A program made the translations under genes and the position numbers. DNA of 64,000 nt from Pyropia haitanensis (lineage: Eukaryota > Rhodophyta > Bangiophyceae > Bangiales > Bangiaceae): the NCBI GenBank assembly GCA_008729055.1, contig SDUX01000008.1:4427756-4491755 (forward strand), read 5' to 3'. Every line of letters begins with the position of its first letter. The stretch's first letter is position 1. Shown here piece after piece: positions 35,256 through 45,410 of the stretch. The notes under the pieces are model-generated. The model was not told where the DNA came from. It searched no databases and was given only the letters and a program-made list of their open reading frames with translations.

Positions 35256-36062
35256 ATGGGCATGGGCTACATCTTGGCCACATGGCCACGGATAACCGCG
35301 CGCAGACTTGACGCGGGGCTGGCGAGGACGTTGGTCGGCGCGCAGCCGTCCGGGGCGCGCACGCAGGGCTTGCACGCGGTGGCTGAGAAGGTTCTCGCGG
35401 AGAGGGCGCGGGACCTGTCACGGTGCCGGCGTCTGGTGCTCGCCGCGTGCATCTGTGACGCGGTGGGGAGCTTGTTGCTGGCTGCTCGCGGGCACCTGCC
35501 GACGCGGGCGGTGCAGCTGGGCGTGCACGAGGCGCTAAAGGCGCTGCTGCTCGCTTCGGGCGTCGGCGCCGCCGCGTCGCGCGCTGGGCGGAGGTGGTGG
35601 AGAACGCGACGTGGGCCGCGTCAGGGAGGGCGCCGCCGCGGCGGCGGCGTCCCCGCCGCCGTGCCGTCGCGGCTGCCGCTGCCGCCGCTGCCGCCGCTGT
35701 CGTTGCCGCGGCCGCCGCTACCGTCGCTTGCGGGCACGGCCGCCGCGGCGGTCGATTTGGTCGCCGCTGCGCGTGGCGGCGGCTCCGCGGCGGTCAGCCG
35801 CGGCGGCCGCCGAGGCGCCGCCGCCCGCGGCCCGCCGCGGCCGGCCGCGGCGGCGGCGGCGGCGACGGCGGCGGCGGCAAGGGCGGCAGCGGCACGACGG
35901 CGGCGGCGTTGGTGGCGGCGGCGACGGCGGCGGCGGCAAGGGCGGCAGCGGCACGACGGCGGCGGCGTTGGTGGCGGCGACGACGGCGGCGGCGCTGACA
36001 AGGGCGGGGCGGGTGGGGCAGCCGCGGAGGTGCTTCGCCTGCCCCCATTGCTGGCGTTGTAA
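35256..36062 (+). CDS. Hypothetical protein with Arg/Gly-repeat tail
   Basis: I do not recognise this protein. The first 110 codons have balanced composition and look coding, with RTLVGAQPSGARTQGLHAV, CRRLVLAACICDAVGSLLLA and RAVQLGVHEALKALLLA, probably helical. The remainder is poly-Pro, Ala and Arg derived from GGC/GGT repeats and ends at a stop at 36060-36062. The true gene may end or splice near 35600. Confidence 0.3.
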   Translation: MGMGYILATWPRITARRLDAGLARTLVGAQPSGARTQGLHAVAEKVLAERARDLSRCRRLVLAACICDAVGSLLLAARGHLPTRAVQLGVHEALKALLLASGVGAAASRAGRRWWRTRRGPRQGGRRRGGGVPAAVPSRLPLPPLPPLSLPRPPLPSLAGTAAAAVDLVAAARGGGSAAVSRGGRRGAAARGPPRPAAAAAAATAAAARAAAARRRRRWWRRRRRRRQGRQRHDGGGVGGGDDGGGADKGGAGGAAAEVLRLPPLLAL

Positions 36063-37540
36063 GTTTGTTGGGGGGGGGTGGTGTGGCGGGAGGGTGATTG
36101 AGGGGTGGTGTGCTGGTGGGCGGCGTGGTGGTGGCGTGGCGGTGGTGGGCTGGTGGTGGCGGCGTGTGGTGACGGTGGGGTGGTGGCGGTGGGGTGGGGG
36201 CGGCAACAGACGTGGCGGAGCACTTCGGGGGGATGCCCTGTCGCGTTCTGGGAGGGTGGGAGCGGGGTGGCGGCTGTGGTGGGTGACGGGTGGAGGTTTC
36301 GGTTGTCGTGGGATGGGAAGGTGGCTGTGTTTGGGTGGCGGTGTTTAGGTGGTGGTTTTTTTGGTGGTTATTTTTTTGTGTGATGGTGGTGTGGTGCCGA
36401 CGGCGTGGTGGTGGTGGCGACGTTGGCGGGTGGTGTTGGCGACGGTCACGGACGTGGCGGGGTAGCTGGGGGGCTCCTCGGCCGTGTGCGTGGCCGGCGT
36501 TGAGGATGGCGGGGTGGAGGTTGCGGGGTTGTGGTGGTGGGGTGGTCGCTCGCGGGGTGGTGGTTGTCGGGCGGTGGTGGTGGTGGGGTGGTGGGGGCGG
36601 CGTGGTGGTGGCGGCGACGTGGTGGTGGCGACGGACGTGGCGGGGCACTTTGGGACGGTGCCCCGTCGCGTCTTGGGTGGTGGGGGTTGGGGGGGGGGGG
36701 GGGCACGCCGACACGCCGCCGCCTCTGCCGCCACCGCCAGCTGCTTTCATTGCTGACTCGGGCATCGCTTCTCCCGCAGCTGCCACTTGTGCCACTGCCT
36801 TTTTCTTTTTTTTTTTAGCTGTTGTTTTTTTTTTTTGGGGTGTGGGCGCGAGGGGTATGGGGAGCTGGGGGGAGGGGGGGAGGGCGGCGGTGGAGGGCGA
36901 GAGCGGAGGGGCGGCTGAGGGGAGGGGCGTGATGGTGGTAGCGGCGGTGGCGGAGACGGCGGCAAGATCGACGGCGTTGGCGGTGGCGGCAAGATCGACG
37001 GCGTGGGCGGATCGGCGGCGGCGTCGTCGGCGGCGGCGGCGGCGGCGTTGGTGGCGGCTGCGGCAAGTGCAAGACGGCGGCGGCGGCGGCGGCGGCGGCA
37101 AGGGCGGCGGTGACAGAGGCGACGACGGCAGCGGGCTGCGACAAGAACAAGACGGCGGCGGCGGCGGCGGCGGCAGCGGTAAGGGCGGCGGCGATGGCGG
37201 CGACGGCGGCAAGGGCGTCGACAAGTGCAAGATGGCGGCGGCGGCGGCGGCAGCGGCAAGGGCGGCGGCAAGTACAAGTCAGCGGCGGGGGCGGCGGGGG
37301 TTGTGTCGGCGGCAGGTTTGTGGTGGCGGGATAGCTGGGGTGCTCCCCGGCCGTGTGCGTGGCCGGCGTTGAGGATGGCGGGGTGGTGGCTGGCGGGGCG
37401 GTGGTGGTGGGCTGGTGGTGGTGGTGGGCTGGTGGGGGCAGCGTGGTGGTGGCGGCGACGTGGTGGTGGCGACGGACGTGGCGGGCACATTGGGAGGGTG
37501 CCCCGTCGCGTCCTGGGTGGTGCGCTGACGAAAAACAGCG
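36060..37540. repeat. G-rich imperfect repeat region
   Basis: GGTGGTGG-rich DNA with larger imperfect repeats. A block containing GGCCGTGTGCGTGGCCGGCG recurs at about 36476 and 37346. A block containing GTGCCCCGTCGCGTC recurs near 36658 and 37498, with a weaker third copy near 36232. GGC/AAG microsatellite-like sequence fills 37020-37280. No gene is called. Confidence 0.65.
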
Positions 37541-37978
37541 AGCAGGGCGGAGCGCAGTGTCGCCCGCCACTCGCATCGGCACCTTAAAGAGCGATGCGGA
37601 GGAGATGGGCAGCCGATAAGATTCTACTGCAACGCAGGCGCACACGAGACACGGAAATCCCACGGTCACGTGTGCTGTAGTTCTCGGTCTCGCGACTTGA
37701 CGCCTATCGAAGCCCCGTCGGCGGATGGCGCATCGAAACGCCGTATCGACACTAGCCCGAGACCCAACGCTGATGCGCCATCGAAGCCGACACGGTTTGC
37801 AGCATTCGATGGCGAAAACAAAGTTGTTGACGATGCCGGGTCATGGACCCCGCGACGCCCCCCGCTGCCGACCCCCACGGGACGCCGCCACTACGAGCGG
37901 GCAGCGCACCCACGCCGCGCCGCCGCCGCCACCCACCCCCCCGGCCGCTCCCTCCTCCTCCCCCCGGCGGGAACCGCC
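37541..37978. other. Spacer with short inverted ATCGA-type repeats
   Basis: GATGGCGCATCGAA (about 37723) and GATGCGCCATCGAA (about 37770) form a short inverted pair, with a third related word near 37806. No gene recognised. This is the 3' side of the cysteine-rich gene. Confidence 0.4.
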
Positions 37979-38962
37979 TCAATAAAAGAAGTCATCGAGA
38001 GACGCCTCACAGATACCCTCCGCCCCACACTCGAGCCCCGCCCCGCACGTGCCGCACGCCTTGGAGCACTTGTCGCCCGTCCGGCCCGTCGACGTGCACG
38101 TGCCACCGATGCAGGTGGTGCCCTTGGCACACTGGCGGGAGCCACCGCACTGGCTGCACCGGTTGACGAGGACGGTGGGCTGCCGACAGACGTTCGACAC
38201 ACACTTGAGGCCGCGCACACAGCCCCCACACCACCAGCGCCCGCACTTGTCGCCCGAGCGTCCCAAGCTCTTGCAGGTGCCGCCTACACACTTAGTGTGG
38301 CGCACACAGCGGAGGTTGCCACCGCACCGGCTGCACCGGTCGACGACGACAATGCCCTTCCGACAGACGCCCGACACACAATTGAAGCCCGTCGCACAGC
38401 CCCCACACGCAGACGAGCACTTGACGCCCGCAGCACCGTTGGACTGGCAGAAGCCGCGCACGCAGCGTGCGGGGGACTTACAGGAGCGGGAGCGATCGCA
38501 CCGGTTGCAGCGGCGGACGCCGCAGCCCATCCGCGGCCGGCCACACCGGTCGTTGCGGGCTCACACCAGCCCGTGGCCGCAGACGGTGCACCCCGTGTGG
38601 CACACCTGGCCGGCGCGCCCGACGGCGGCGCACGTGTGGGTGTTGCGGCCCTTGGCAAACGCGTTCTTCAGGCACTTGGTCCCCGCCGCGCAGGCGTTGA
38701 ACGAGACATACCCACCGTGGCCGGCGCGGCACGGGTGGCAGCGCCGCGTGACGCCGCGGTAGTGCCGGTCCGTGAGCGGCAGCACGACGTCGCGGCCGGC
38801 GCTGCCGTCGCGGCCGTCACTGCCGACGCGGCCAGCAGTGCCGTCACGGCCGTCGCGGCCGGCGAACGGCGTGGTCCCCGCAGTGGCGGGGGCGGCGCCG
38901 CCCGCCATCACCGTCGCCGCGGCAACCATGGCGGCCACCGCCAACACCACGAGCCGGACCAT
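37979..38962 (-). CDS. Secreted cysteine-repeat protein with an in-frame TGA
   Basis: The start ATG is at 38962. Residues 1-27 form a signal peptide (MVRLVVLAVAAMVAAATVM). A GRDGRDGTAGRVGSDGRDG-like linker follows. The rest consists of cysteine repeats of about 50-60 residues. Each has the form RCxxCGGxxxCxxxTxCxGGTC, then GxxGDKC, then C.TCG.GLxCxxxxxC. At least three full repeats and one divergent first repeat can be seen, ending in SLDDFFY. The frame is interrupted once by TGA at 38563-38561. The same frame resumes immediately and continues to 37979, 327 codons in total if TGA is read. In the repeat alignment the TGA falls exactly where GLEC, GLKC and GFNC have Cys. Alternatives are a nonsense mutation, a GTGTGAG splice donor at this point, or selenocysteine. 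Function is unknown; extracellular disulfide-rich scaffolds are typical. Confidence 0.6.
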
Positions 38963-39343
38963 GGCGACGACCGCGTCGGCACCAGCCAGGCGGGGGGGAG
39001 AGGGCGATGGGGGAGGGGCAGGGGACGACGGCGGCAAGGGGCGGTGAGGCGAGCCGACTGTGCAACGCCTCGATGGGTCGATGGGCAGCACAGGGCGGAC
39101 GGTCACGACTGGGGAGCCACTGCTTATGACCACCCCCCACGGCCGCGGGCGCCGTGGCGCCACGGCGCGCGCCAGCCCCCGCTGCCGGCGTCCAGTCCGC
39201 CAGCCCACTCGCGGCTGCCCCCCGCCGGCGTCACCGCCACGACCGCCCCGCCCGTCCCAGCTGGCCGTGCCGCCTGCAGTTGCTCCGCCCCTTCCCCCCA
39301 AGCCCGCACACACCCCGACCGCACCCCCTCGAGACCGACGAAG

Positions 39344-40607
39344 CATCAACACCCGGTTCTCCGCGTTTATGGTGCAGTGCTCCGTGCTGGACCATCTGAG
39401 GGCGGGCATGACGGTGGTGGTGAACGTGGCGCCTGGGCGCGGCCCGTCGCCGCGGCGGCCAGTCGACACGGACCGTTGCACCGCCAGGCCTGACAAGCGG
39501 CGGGACGAGCGGGCGCGCGTCTACACCCACTACATTGCGGCCGAGAGGGTCGAATGGGACTACTCCCCGCGGCGGCGCAACGAGTGCAGCGGCGCGCGCC
39601 TGACGCGAGAGCAGCGGGGGATCATCACGCCGACGGTCGACTCGCCGGGCGGCCGGTCCATCAAGGCCCGCTACCAAGAGTACACTGACGGCACGTTTTC
39701 AGAGGCGCTCCACGTGCGGCAGCCGCCCAGCCATGGGCTCCTCGGCCCGCTCATCCATACGCAGGTTGGGGACACGCTACGGGTGGTGCTGCGCAACAAG
39801 GGGCTCCCATTCAACGTGTCGTGGGCAGTCGGCGGACTCCAGCTGGTCTGCTCTGGTGTGGACGGTGCTATCCAGCAGGGGCTGGCCAGCGTCGCCGCCG
39901 GTGGGACCGTCACTCTGGTGTACCGCGTCCCCCCAGAGGCCGCCCCCGCCCCTGCGCGAGCGCCGCCGGCGGTCGGGGACAAGCCCTGCACGACCACCTC
40001 CACCGCCGCGTACGTTGTGTTTTCCATCTCCCCCGGCTCTGGCGACGCGGGCCTCCTCGCCGTCGTCGCGGTCACCCGCCGCGGCGGCCTCTCCCGCGAC
40101 CGGTCGCACCCGACCGACGTGGCCGCCGCGACGGCCGTGTCGCTGCAGGTGGTCGACGAGGCGCGGAGCCCGCTGCTCAACGCCAGCCTCGACCGGTACG
40201 CCGACCCGGGGGTGGCGGCGTCGCCCGTCAGCGGCCTCCTCCGCTCCACCGTCGGGGGCTACCTGTGGTGTGGCGGCCCGCCGCTGCGGCTGGCCGCCCG
40301 CACCCGCACGCGGGTGTACGTGGCGTCCTGGGGCGGCGAGACGTCGGCGCACACCCTCCGCTGGGGCGGCGGCGTCCTCCCCGTCGGCCGGCCCGTCGCG
40401 TCGGCTGCCGACGCTGGCGGCGGCACGGGCGATGTGGCGCCGCTGCTGCCGGCCGAGGTGGCCGCCATGGACGTGTGGGCGCCCGCCGCGGGGGTGACGA
40501 CGACGGTGGCGTGCGGGGTGGAGAACCACGCCGCCGGAGGGATGGTCGCGTCGGTCGTGACGGCCGGCCGCGGCGGCAGCGGCGGCCGCAGCGAGGGTGA
40601 TGACTGA
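39344..40607 (+). pseudogene. Multicopper ferroxidase fragment C (end of domain 4 to domain 6)
   Basis: Homology to copy A begins abruptly at 39344 (equivalent to 2582), inside domain 4 just before its type 1 Cys, and continues to the stop at 40607. Domains 1-3 and most of 4, including all trinuclear-site histidines, are absent. The frame is open upstream to about 39060 through unrelated DNA, so a chimeric ORF exists but has no signal peptide. Nearly all differences from A are point changes. One patch reads VVFSISPGS, as in copy E (VAFSISPGA), rather than VAFSDSPGS, suggesting gene conversion. Not expected to be functional. Confidence 0.88.
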
Positions 40608-41266
40608 CCCGGAGACGGGGGGCGCGACCCACGGGGGCACGACCAGAAGATGAGTGGCGGCGACGGCGGCATAGCGGCGGCGGGGACACTCGATTCAGCC
40701 ACGAGGTGTGAAAACTGGGTAGAGGGTTGGTGAGGCGGGGAAGAAGAGTGGCCGCGAGCAGAGTGCGGGGGTGTAGGCGGGGGGGGGGGAGGAGGCGCCC
40801 CTTGGCTGGGACTGTCGCGTTTCGTGCGTCGCGCGTGCTCCCCCGCTCCACACCCGACCCGGTGGCTCAAGGTGGTGTGCTGGGACGAGGGACAGGTGCG
40901 GGCTGGGCGAGGCGGGAGTGGTCTGCGAGGGAGCGCGGACGCAGCCTAGCCAGCAGAGCCTTCGTAGGAAGGCATCATCGTTGTTCTTGCTTTGCATGCG
41001 CGCATGGCCATCGAGCTGCACCGCAGAGACGACCCCCCCCGCCCCCCCCTTCCTCACGCCTGCCTCCCCGTCCCGCCCTCAGCGCCCGACGCCGCCAAAC
41101 ACTCGCACGCGGCGAGAGGTGGTACCCCCCCGGCAGAACCGCGCCCGCAGCCCGCACCGCCCGCGCGGCTGCAGTCGGCAACCCCCGCGCCCCCCCCCCC
41201 CCCCCACCATCGGCCCAGTCCGCCCGGGCCAGCCGGTACCGCGTGGCCGCCGCCCGCGCACGAGCG

Positions 41267-41390
41267 CGCCGCCGCCGCCGCACCACCAGCCGCGCGCCGC
41301 CGCCGCCGCACCACCAGCCGCGCGCCGCCGCCGCCGCACCACCAGCCGCGCGCCGCCGCCGCCGCACCACCAGCCGCGCGCCACCGCCGC
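41267..41390. repeat. 30-bp minisatellite, 4 units
   Basis: Four tandem copies of the unit with CACCACCAGCCGCGCG, versus two in the equivalent place at 4512-4575. Confidence 0.8.
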
Positions 41391-42746
41391 CACCGCCCGT
41401 CCCCATCAGCCAACGCGCCGGCAGCCGCGGGCGGACCACCGTGGCGACGCCGCCGCGCGCCCCCGCCGCGGCCGGCCGTGCCCCGTCCCGCGGCGCCGCA
41501 CGCGACCGCGGCGGGGCGGCGCTCGTCGGGGAGGCGCGCCCGCGGGTCGACCGGCGCCGGTCTGGGAGGCGCCGCGGCCGCGCCTCGGCCGGCGCCCGTC
41601 GGGTAGGGGCGGCCGCGGGTCGACGGGCGGCGGCAGGGCCGACGAGCGGCGGCCGCCGGGGCGGCCGGCAGCGGCGGCCGCCACAGCCACCGTGCCGTAC
41701 GGGGACGCGGCAAGGACGGGGAGCCAACCCACGGGCGGCGGCGGCGGCGGCGGCGGCGGCGGCACCAGCGGCACGCGGGCGGCACGACGCGCCACCGCCG
41801 GGCGGCGGGCACGCGCCGCCAGCGGCCGCTGCGCCATGGCCACACGCCGGCCGCCCGCCGTCGGCGGCGCGCCGACGGCCGCCGCCGCCGCCGCGACACC
41901 GCCACTCACAGCCCCTACCTGGTTCACCACCGCCAGGGTGCCGCCGCCGACCACCACTGCCACGGCCGTGGACGGTCTCTACCGCGGCCACCACGCTGGC
42001 GTCACCGCACGCCGACACGCCGCCGTCCTGGGGAAGGACCCCGCCGTCGCCGTCACGGCCACGGTCGCCGCCGTCGCCGTCACCGCCGCCACCGTCGTCC
42101 CCGCCGTGGCGCCGTCGTCGCCGCCATCGTGCGCGTCGCCGACGCAGCGCAAGCACCGGTGAGCAGGTGGACGGTGGGCTGGGAGATCGCGCGGGGGGAG
42201 GCGGGTCAAAAGACAGGACAGAGGGAGGTGTGACAACAAAGGCGCGTCACCACACATCAGACGTGCTTTGGCTGTTTGTACAGGTCGCCGAAAACTTAGT
42301 TTTGTCCTCGTATGATCGACAACAGTATTGATTTTGGTGCGGAGCTACTTTTGGTTGACGTTCCGCTGCCAAAGCATTCCAAATACTTGTAAGATTTTTG
42401 GGCGTCCACCGGCTCTGTGTTCAATTGGGTTGCATCGAATTGAACGAGTGAACTCAGGTGCATTTATTGGCGAACGTCGCAATGGAAGGGTGTAAGTATT
42501 TCTCTGTCACGCGCGCCTGGTCAAAATTGTGTCCCAGTTAAGGCCGACTGCACAACCTGCTCAAGTTGCGGGCTGCCTGACAGCTGGCTGCCCCCGATGA
42601 CCGCCAAGACGTACTGTTTCTCACCTGTGCATGGTTTTGCCTCGAAGCGTTCTCAGCGACCTTTGCTTGGGTCTGCAGGAGCTCTGCCCAAACAATGGCC
42701 TTCACATGTGTTCTAAAGACATTCACCAGGGTCCTCACGCGCAGTC

Positions 42747-43715
42747 ATGAGCGGCACCGGGGGCGGCCACCAGCCGGCGGCGGCGGGGGCGGCGACCAGC
42801 CGGCAGCAGCGGCGGCTGCGGCCAGCCCGTAGTGGCGGCGGCCACGACCTGCGGGCCGCGACGACGGCAGCGGCGGTGGAGCAGAGGCCAGCGGGTGCCG
42901 GTGGCGGCAGCCGCCAGGCGGTAGCGGTGGTGGCCACGGTGAAGGGATAATGGGCAGCGGCAGCGGCGGTGGCGGCGGCGGGGGGGGGGGTGGCGAGCAG
43001 CCCGCGGCAGCGGGGGCGGCGACCGGCCAGCGGAGATGGCGACCGCGGCCAGCCGGCCGTGGCGGCGGCCGCGACCAGCTGGCCGCGACGACGGTAGCGG
43101 CGATGGGGCGGCGGCCAGTCCGCGGCGGCGGGGGTGGCAGCCAGCCGGCCGCGGCGGGGGTGCCAGCGGCCGGCCGGCCGCAGTGGCGGCAGGGACGGCC
43201 AGCTGGCCTCAACAAGGGCAACGACAGCGGCCGAGACGCGTTTGCCAGTTGGCTGCAGCGGGGCCAGCGACCAACCGGCGGCGGCTGGGGTGGCGGCCGG
43301 CCGGCGGCGGCGTGGGGGAAGTGGCCGGCCGGCGGTAGCGGCAGCGGGGACGGCCAGTCGGCGGCGGCGATGGCCGCGGCGGGGCGGCATAGGCCAGCAG
43401 GCGGGGGCGGGGGGAGGGGCGCCGGCTGGCAGCAGCACAGCGGCAGCGGCGGCAGAGGCGGTGGGGGAACGGCCGGCGGCGGCGGTGGCGGTGGCGCCAA
43501 GGAAGCGGCGGTGGTGGCGGTGGCGCCAAGGAAGCGGCGGCGGCGGCAGAGGAAGGGGAGCAGCAGCCAGTCGGCGGTGGCAGCGGCGGCAGCCAGCCGA
43601 CGGCGTTGGCGGGGGGGCGGCGGCCAGCCGGCGGCGACAGTGGCGGCGGCCGACGGCGGGCGGCCAGCTGACGGCGACGGGGGGCGGCGGCCAGCCGGCT
43701 GCAGGGGGGGGTACG
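42747..43715. repeat. Degenerate GGC / CAGCCGGC repeat array, copy 2
   Basis: Counterpart of 5935-6925, slightly shorter through small deletions. No coding function recognised. Confidence 0.75.
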
Positions 43716-44548
43716 ATGGTACCCTGCTATTTTCTACAAGTTGTTAACCTACGTCTGCCAGGCCACACGGCGGTGGTGCGCGCGCTCCTCCCTCACGCGG
43801 GACGAAGTCAATGCACACTTGGGCCGCTGTGGCAGGCCGCGCAGCGCCTGCAAAAGGGGAACCACGGATTTCTTGCATTACTGGCGTAATCCGGGGAAGC
43901 GAGGAACTGTGACCCCCGCGTATCGCATGTTCATGCCACTTTTCTTGTGTTTTTTGTGTTCAACGCTTCACGCATAGGTTCCGACCTCGTGTTGGTGACT
44001 GCCGTCGTACTAGGAGAAGCGCCGTTCGTGGAGCAGAGCTGTAGTACAACGCAAACAACCGGTACTCGAGCGGAACGCTTCTCACAGGGGATGGGAAAAC
44101 AGCTGTCGCTGAGAACAGCATTTTCAGACAACGCTTGTCGCGGTTTGCTGAGGACCGGGACCGGTCCGGGAACACGCCTATCCTGTAAAAAATCTCCCGT
44201 TGCACGCATGGGCAGGCCGGCTGGGAGAACCAATGATGTGGGATGAATGCGGCGCTTTCGGAGCACGCTCAACGATCGAGCCTTTTCATTGGACACCAGC
44301 TGACCAACTATGCCCGCGAGATGTTTTGTTCTGGGCGACAAGACAGAGCCAGTGCAAGAATCGTGCTCTGAGAAGCAAACTCTGACATTTTTCTTGCTGC
44401 CGACTGGGGTCGAACACAATTGCCATGCAAGCAAGAACCGCGACGATCTGCTCCGAGGCCTCTTGCACGTGGTCCCGATTTAGCACCCACTGCGCGGCTT
44501 AGCACCCACTGCACTGGACGTCGCCCCGCCGCGCCGCGCCGCGCAGGA

Positions 44549-44800
44549 GCTATGCGCGCTACGCGCGAGGGCCCAATACGTCGCGCGGTGGGGTGGGGCA
44601 CGGCGCTGCCGCGGCGCGGCTGTGTGGGGACATCTCTACCCGGATGGCCGTACACACGTGGCGGTAGTCATCCAGCTATGCGCGCTACGCGCGAGGGCCC
44701 AATACGTCTAGCGGTGGGGGGTGGCACGGCGCTGCCGCGGCGCGGCCGGGCGGGGACATCCCTACCCGGATGGCCGGGCACACGTGGCGGTAGCCATCCA
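44549..44800 (+). repeat. Two tandem 126-bp repeats upstream of ferroxidase copy D
   Basis: Units at 44549-44674 and 44675-44800, matching those at 20040-20291. In unit 2 here the GTCGCGCGG stretch has become GTCTAGCGG. Confidence 0.85.
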
Positions 44801-44954
44801 TTGAAGGCGCCGGCGCGGGGGCGAGGGGGTATGTGCCGGATCAGCCACGAGCTGCGTCGCCCGTCCAAGGGACACTGACAGTACGCCTCCAAGCGGCGCC
44901 GCGCCGGGTAAGACGGCGGGGGGGGGCGGGTGGGCGGTGGGGGGGGGATGGAAC

Positions 44955-45106
44955 GAGTCCACCCCCCCGTAGCGGGGAAGGAGCCGCAGCGTATCTCCTG
45001 CGGCGGCTGACGCCCGCGGCACGGCAGCGGTGCTGCTCTACGATCGTCGCCGAGAGGGTAGCCCGTGGTGCACCAGGGGTGGGTCGGCAAGAGAGTATAA
45101 GGAGGG
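44955..45106 (+). promoter_or_regulatory. Ferroxidase copy D core promoter
   Basis: GAGTCCACCC at 44955-44964, GCAGCGGTGCTGCTCT at 45024-45039 and TATAAGGAGGG at 45096-45106. Spacings are the same as in copy B, and the TATA-like block is 315 bp before the ATG. Confidence 0.72.
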
Positions 45107-45410
45107 AAAGGGGGGCCGCTCTCGGACGGGAGGGCGCCCCCGCCTCGACAGTCTGATGTTCGGCAAATAGCCACCCGTGGCCCCCCCCGCTTCTCGCCGC
45201 GCTAGCGGCCGCGCGCCGCCCACGCCCGTCTGGCCGGCCCCGTTGGGCATCGACGGCAGCGGCCGGTCGCCCTCTTCCCCAGCCTCCCCTGCCCTCTCCT
45301 CGGGCGCCACTCTTGCGCCTGCCCCGTGTTCGGTAGTCTCGATCGCGACAGCAAGGCTGTTGCGCGCTCGCGGCGCTTCCCGATCCCTCCCCGCCGCCCT
45401 TTTCGTCGTC

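Larger units (their letters stand above)
40608..44012. repeat. Ferroxidase intergenic unit 2 (duplicate of 3846-7225)
   Basis: Matches intergenic unit 1 with few differences: two extra 30-bp minisatellite units and small length changes in the CAGCCGGC array. It ends in the TA (44011-44012) that is the unoccupied insertion site of the 12.3-kb element. Confidence 0.88.

Noticed and set aside
34240..37815. ATCGA-rich clusters at 34240-34345 and 37690-37815 as ends of another transposon
   Set aside because: Only loose similarity; no defined inverted termini or target duplication could be found.
39060..39343. Open frame upstream of and continuous with ferroxidase fragment C as a new N-terminus
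   Set aside because: No signal peptide, low-complexity composition, and it overlaps the 5' flank of the minus-strand cysteine-rich gene; probably chance openness in GC-rich DNA.
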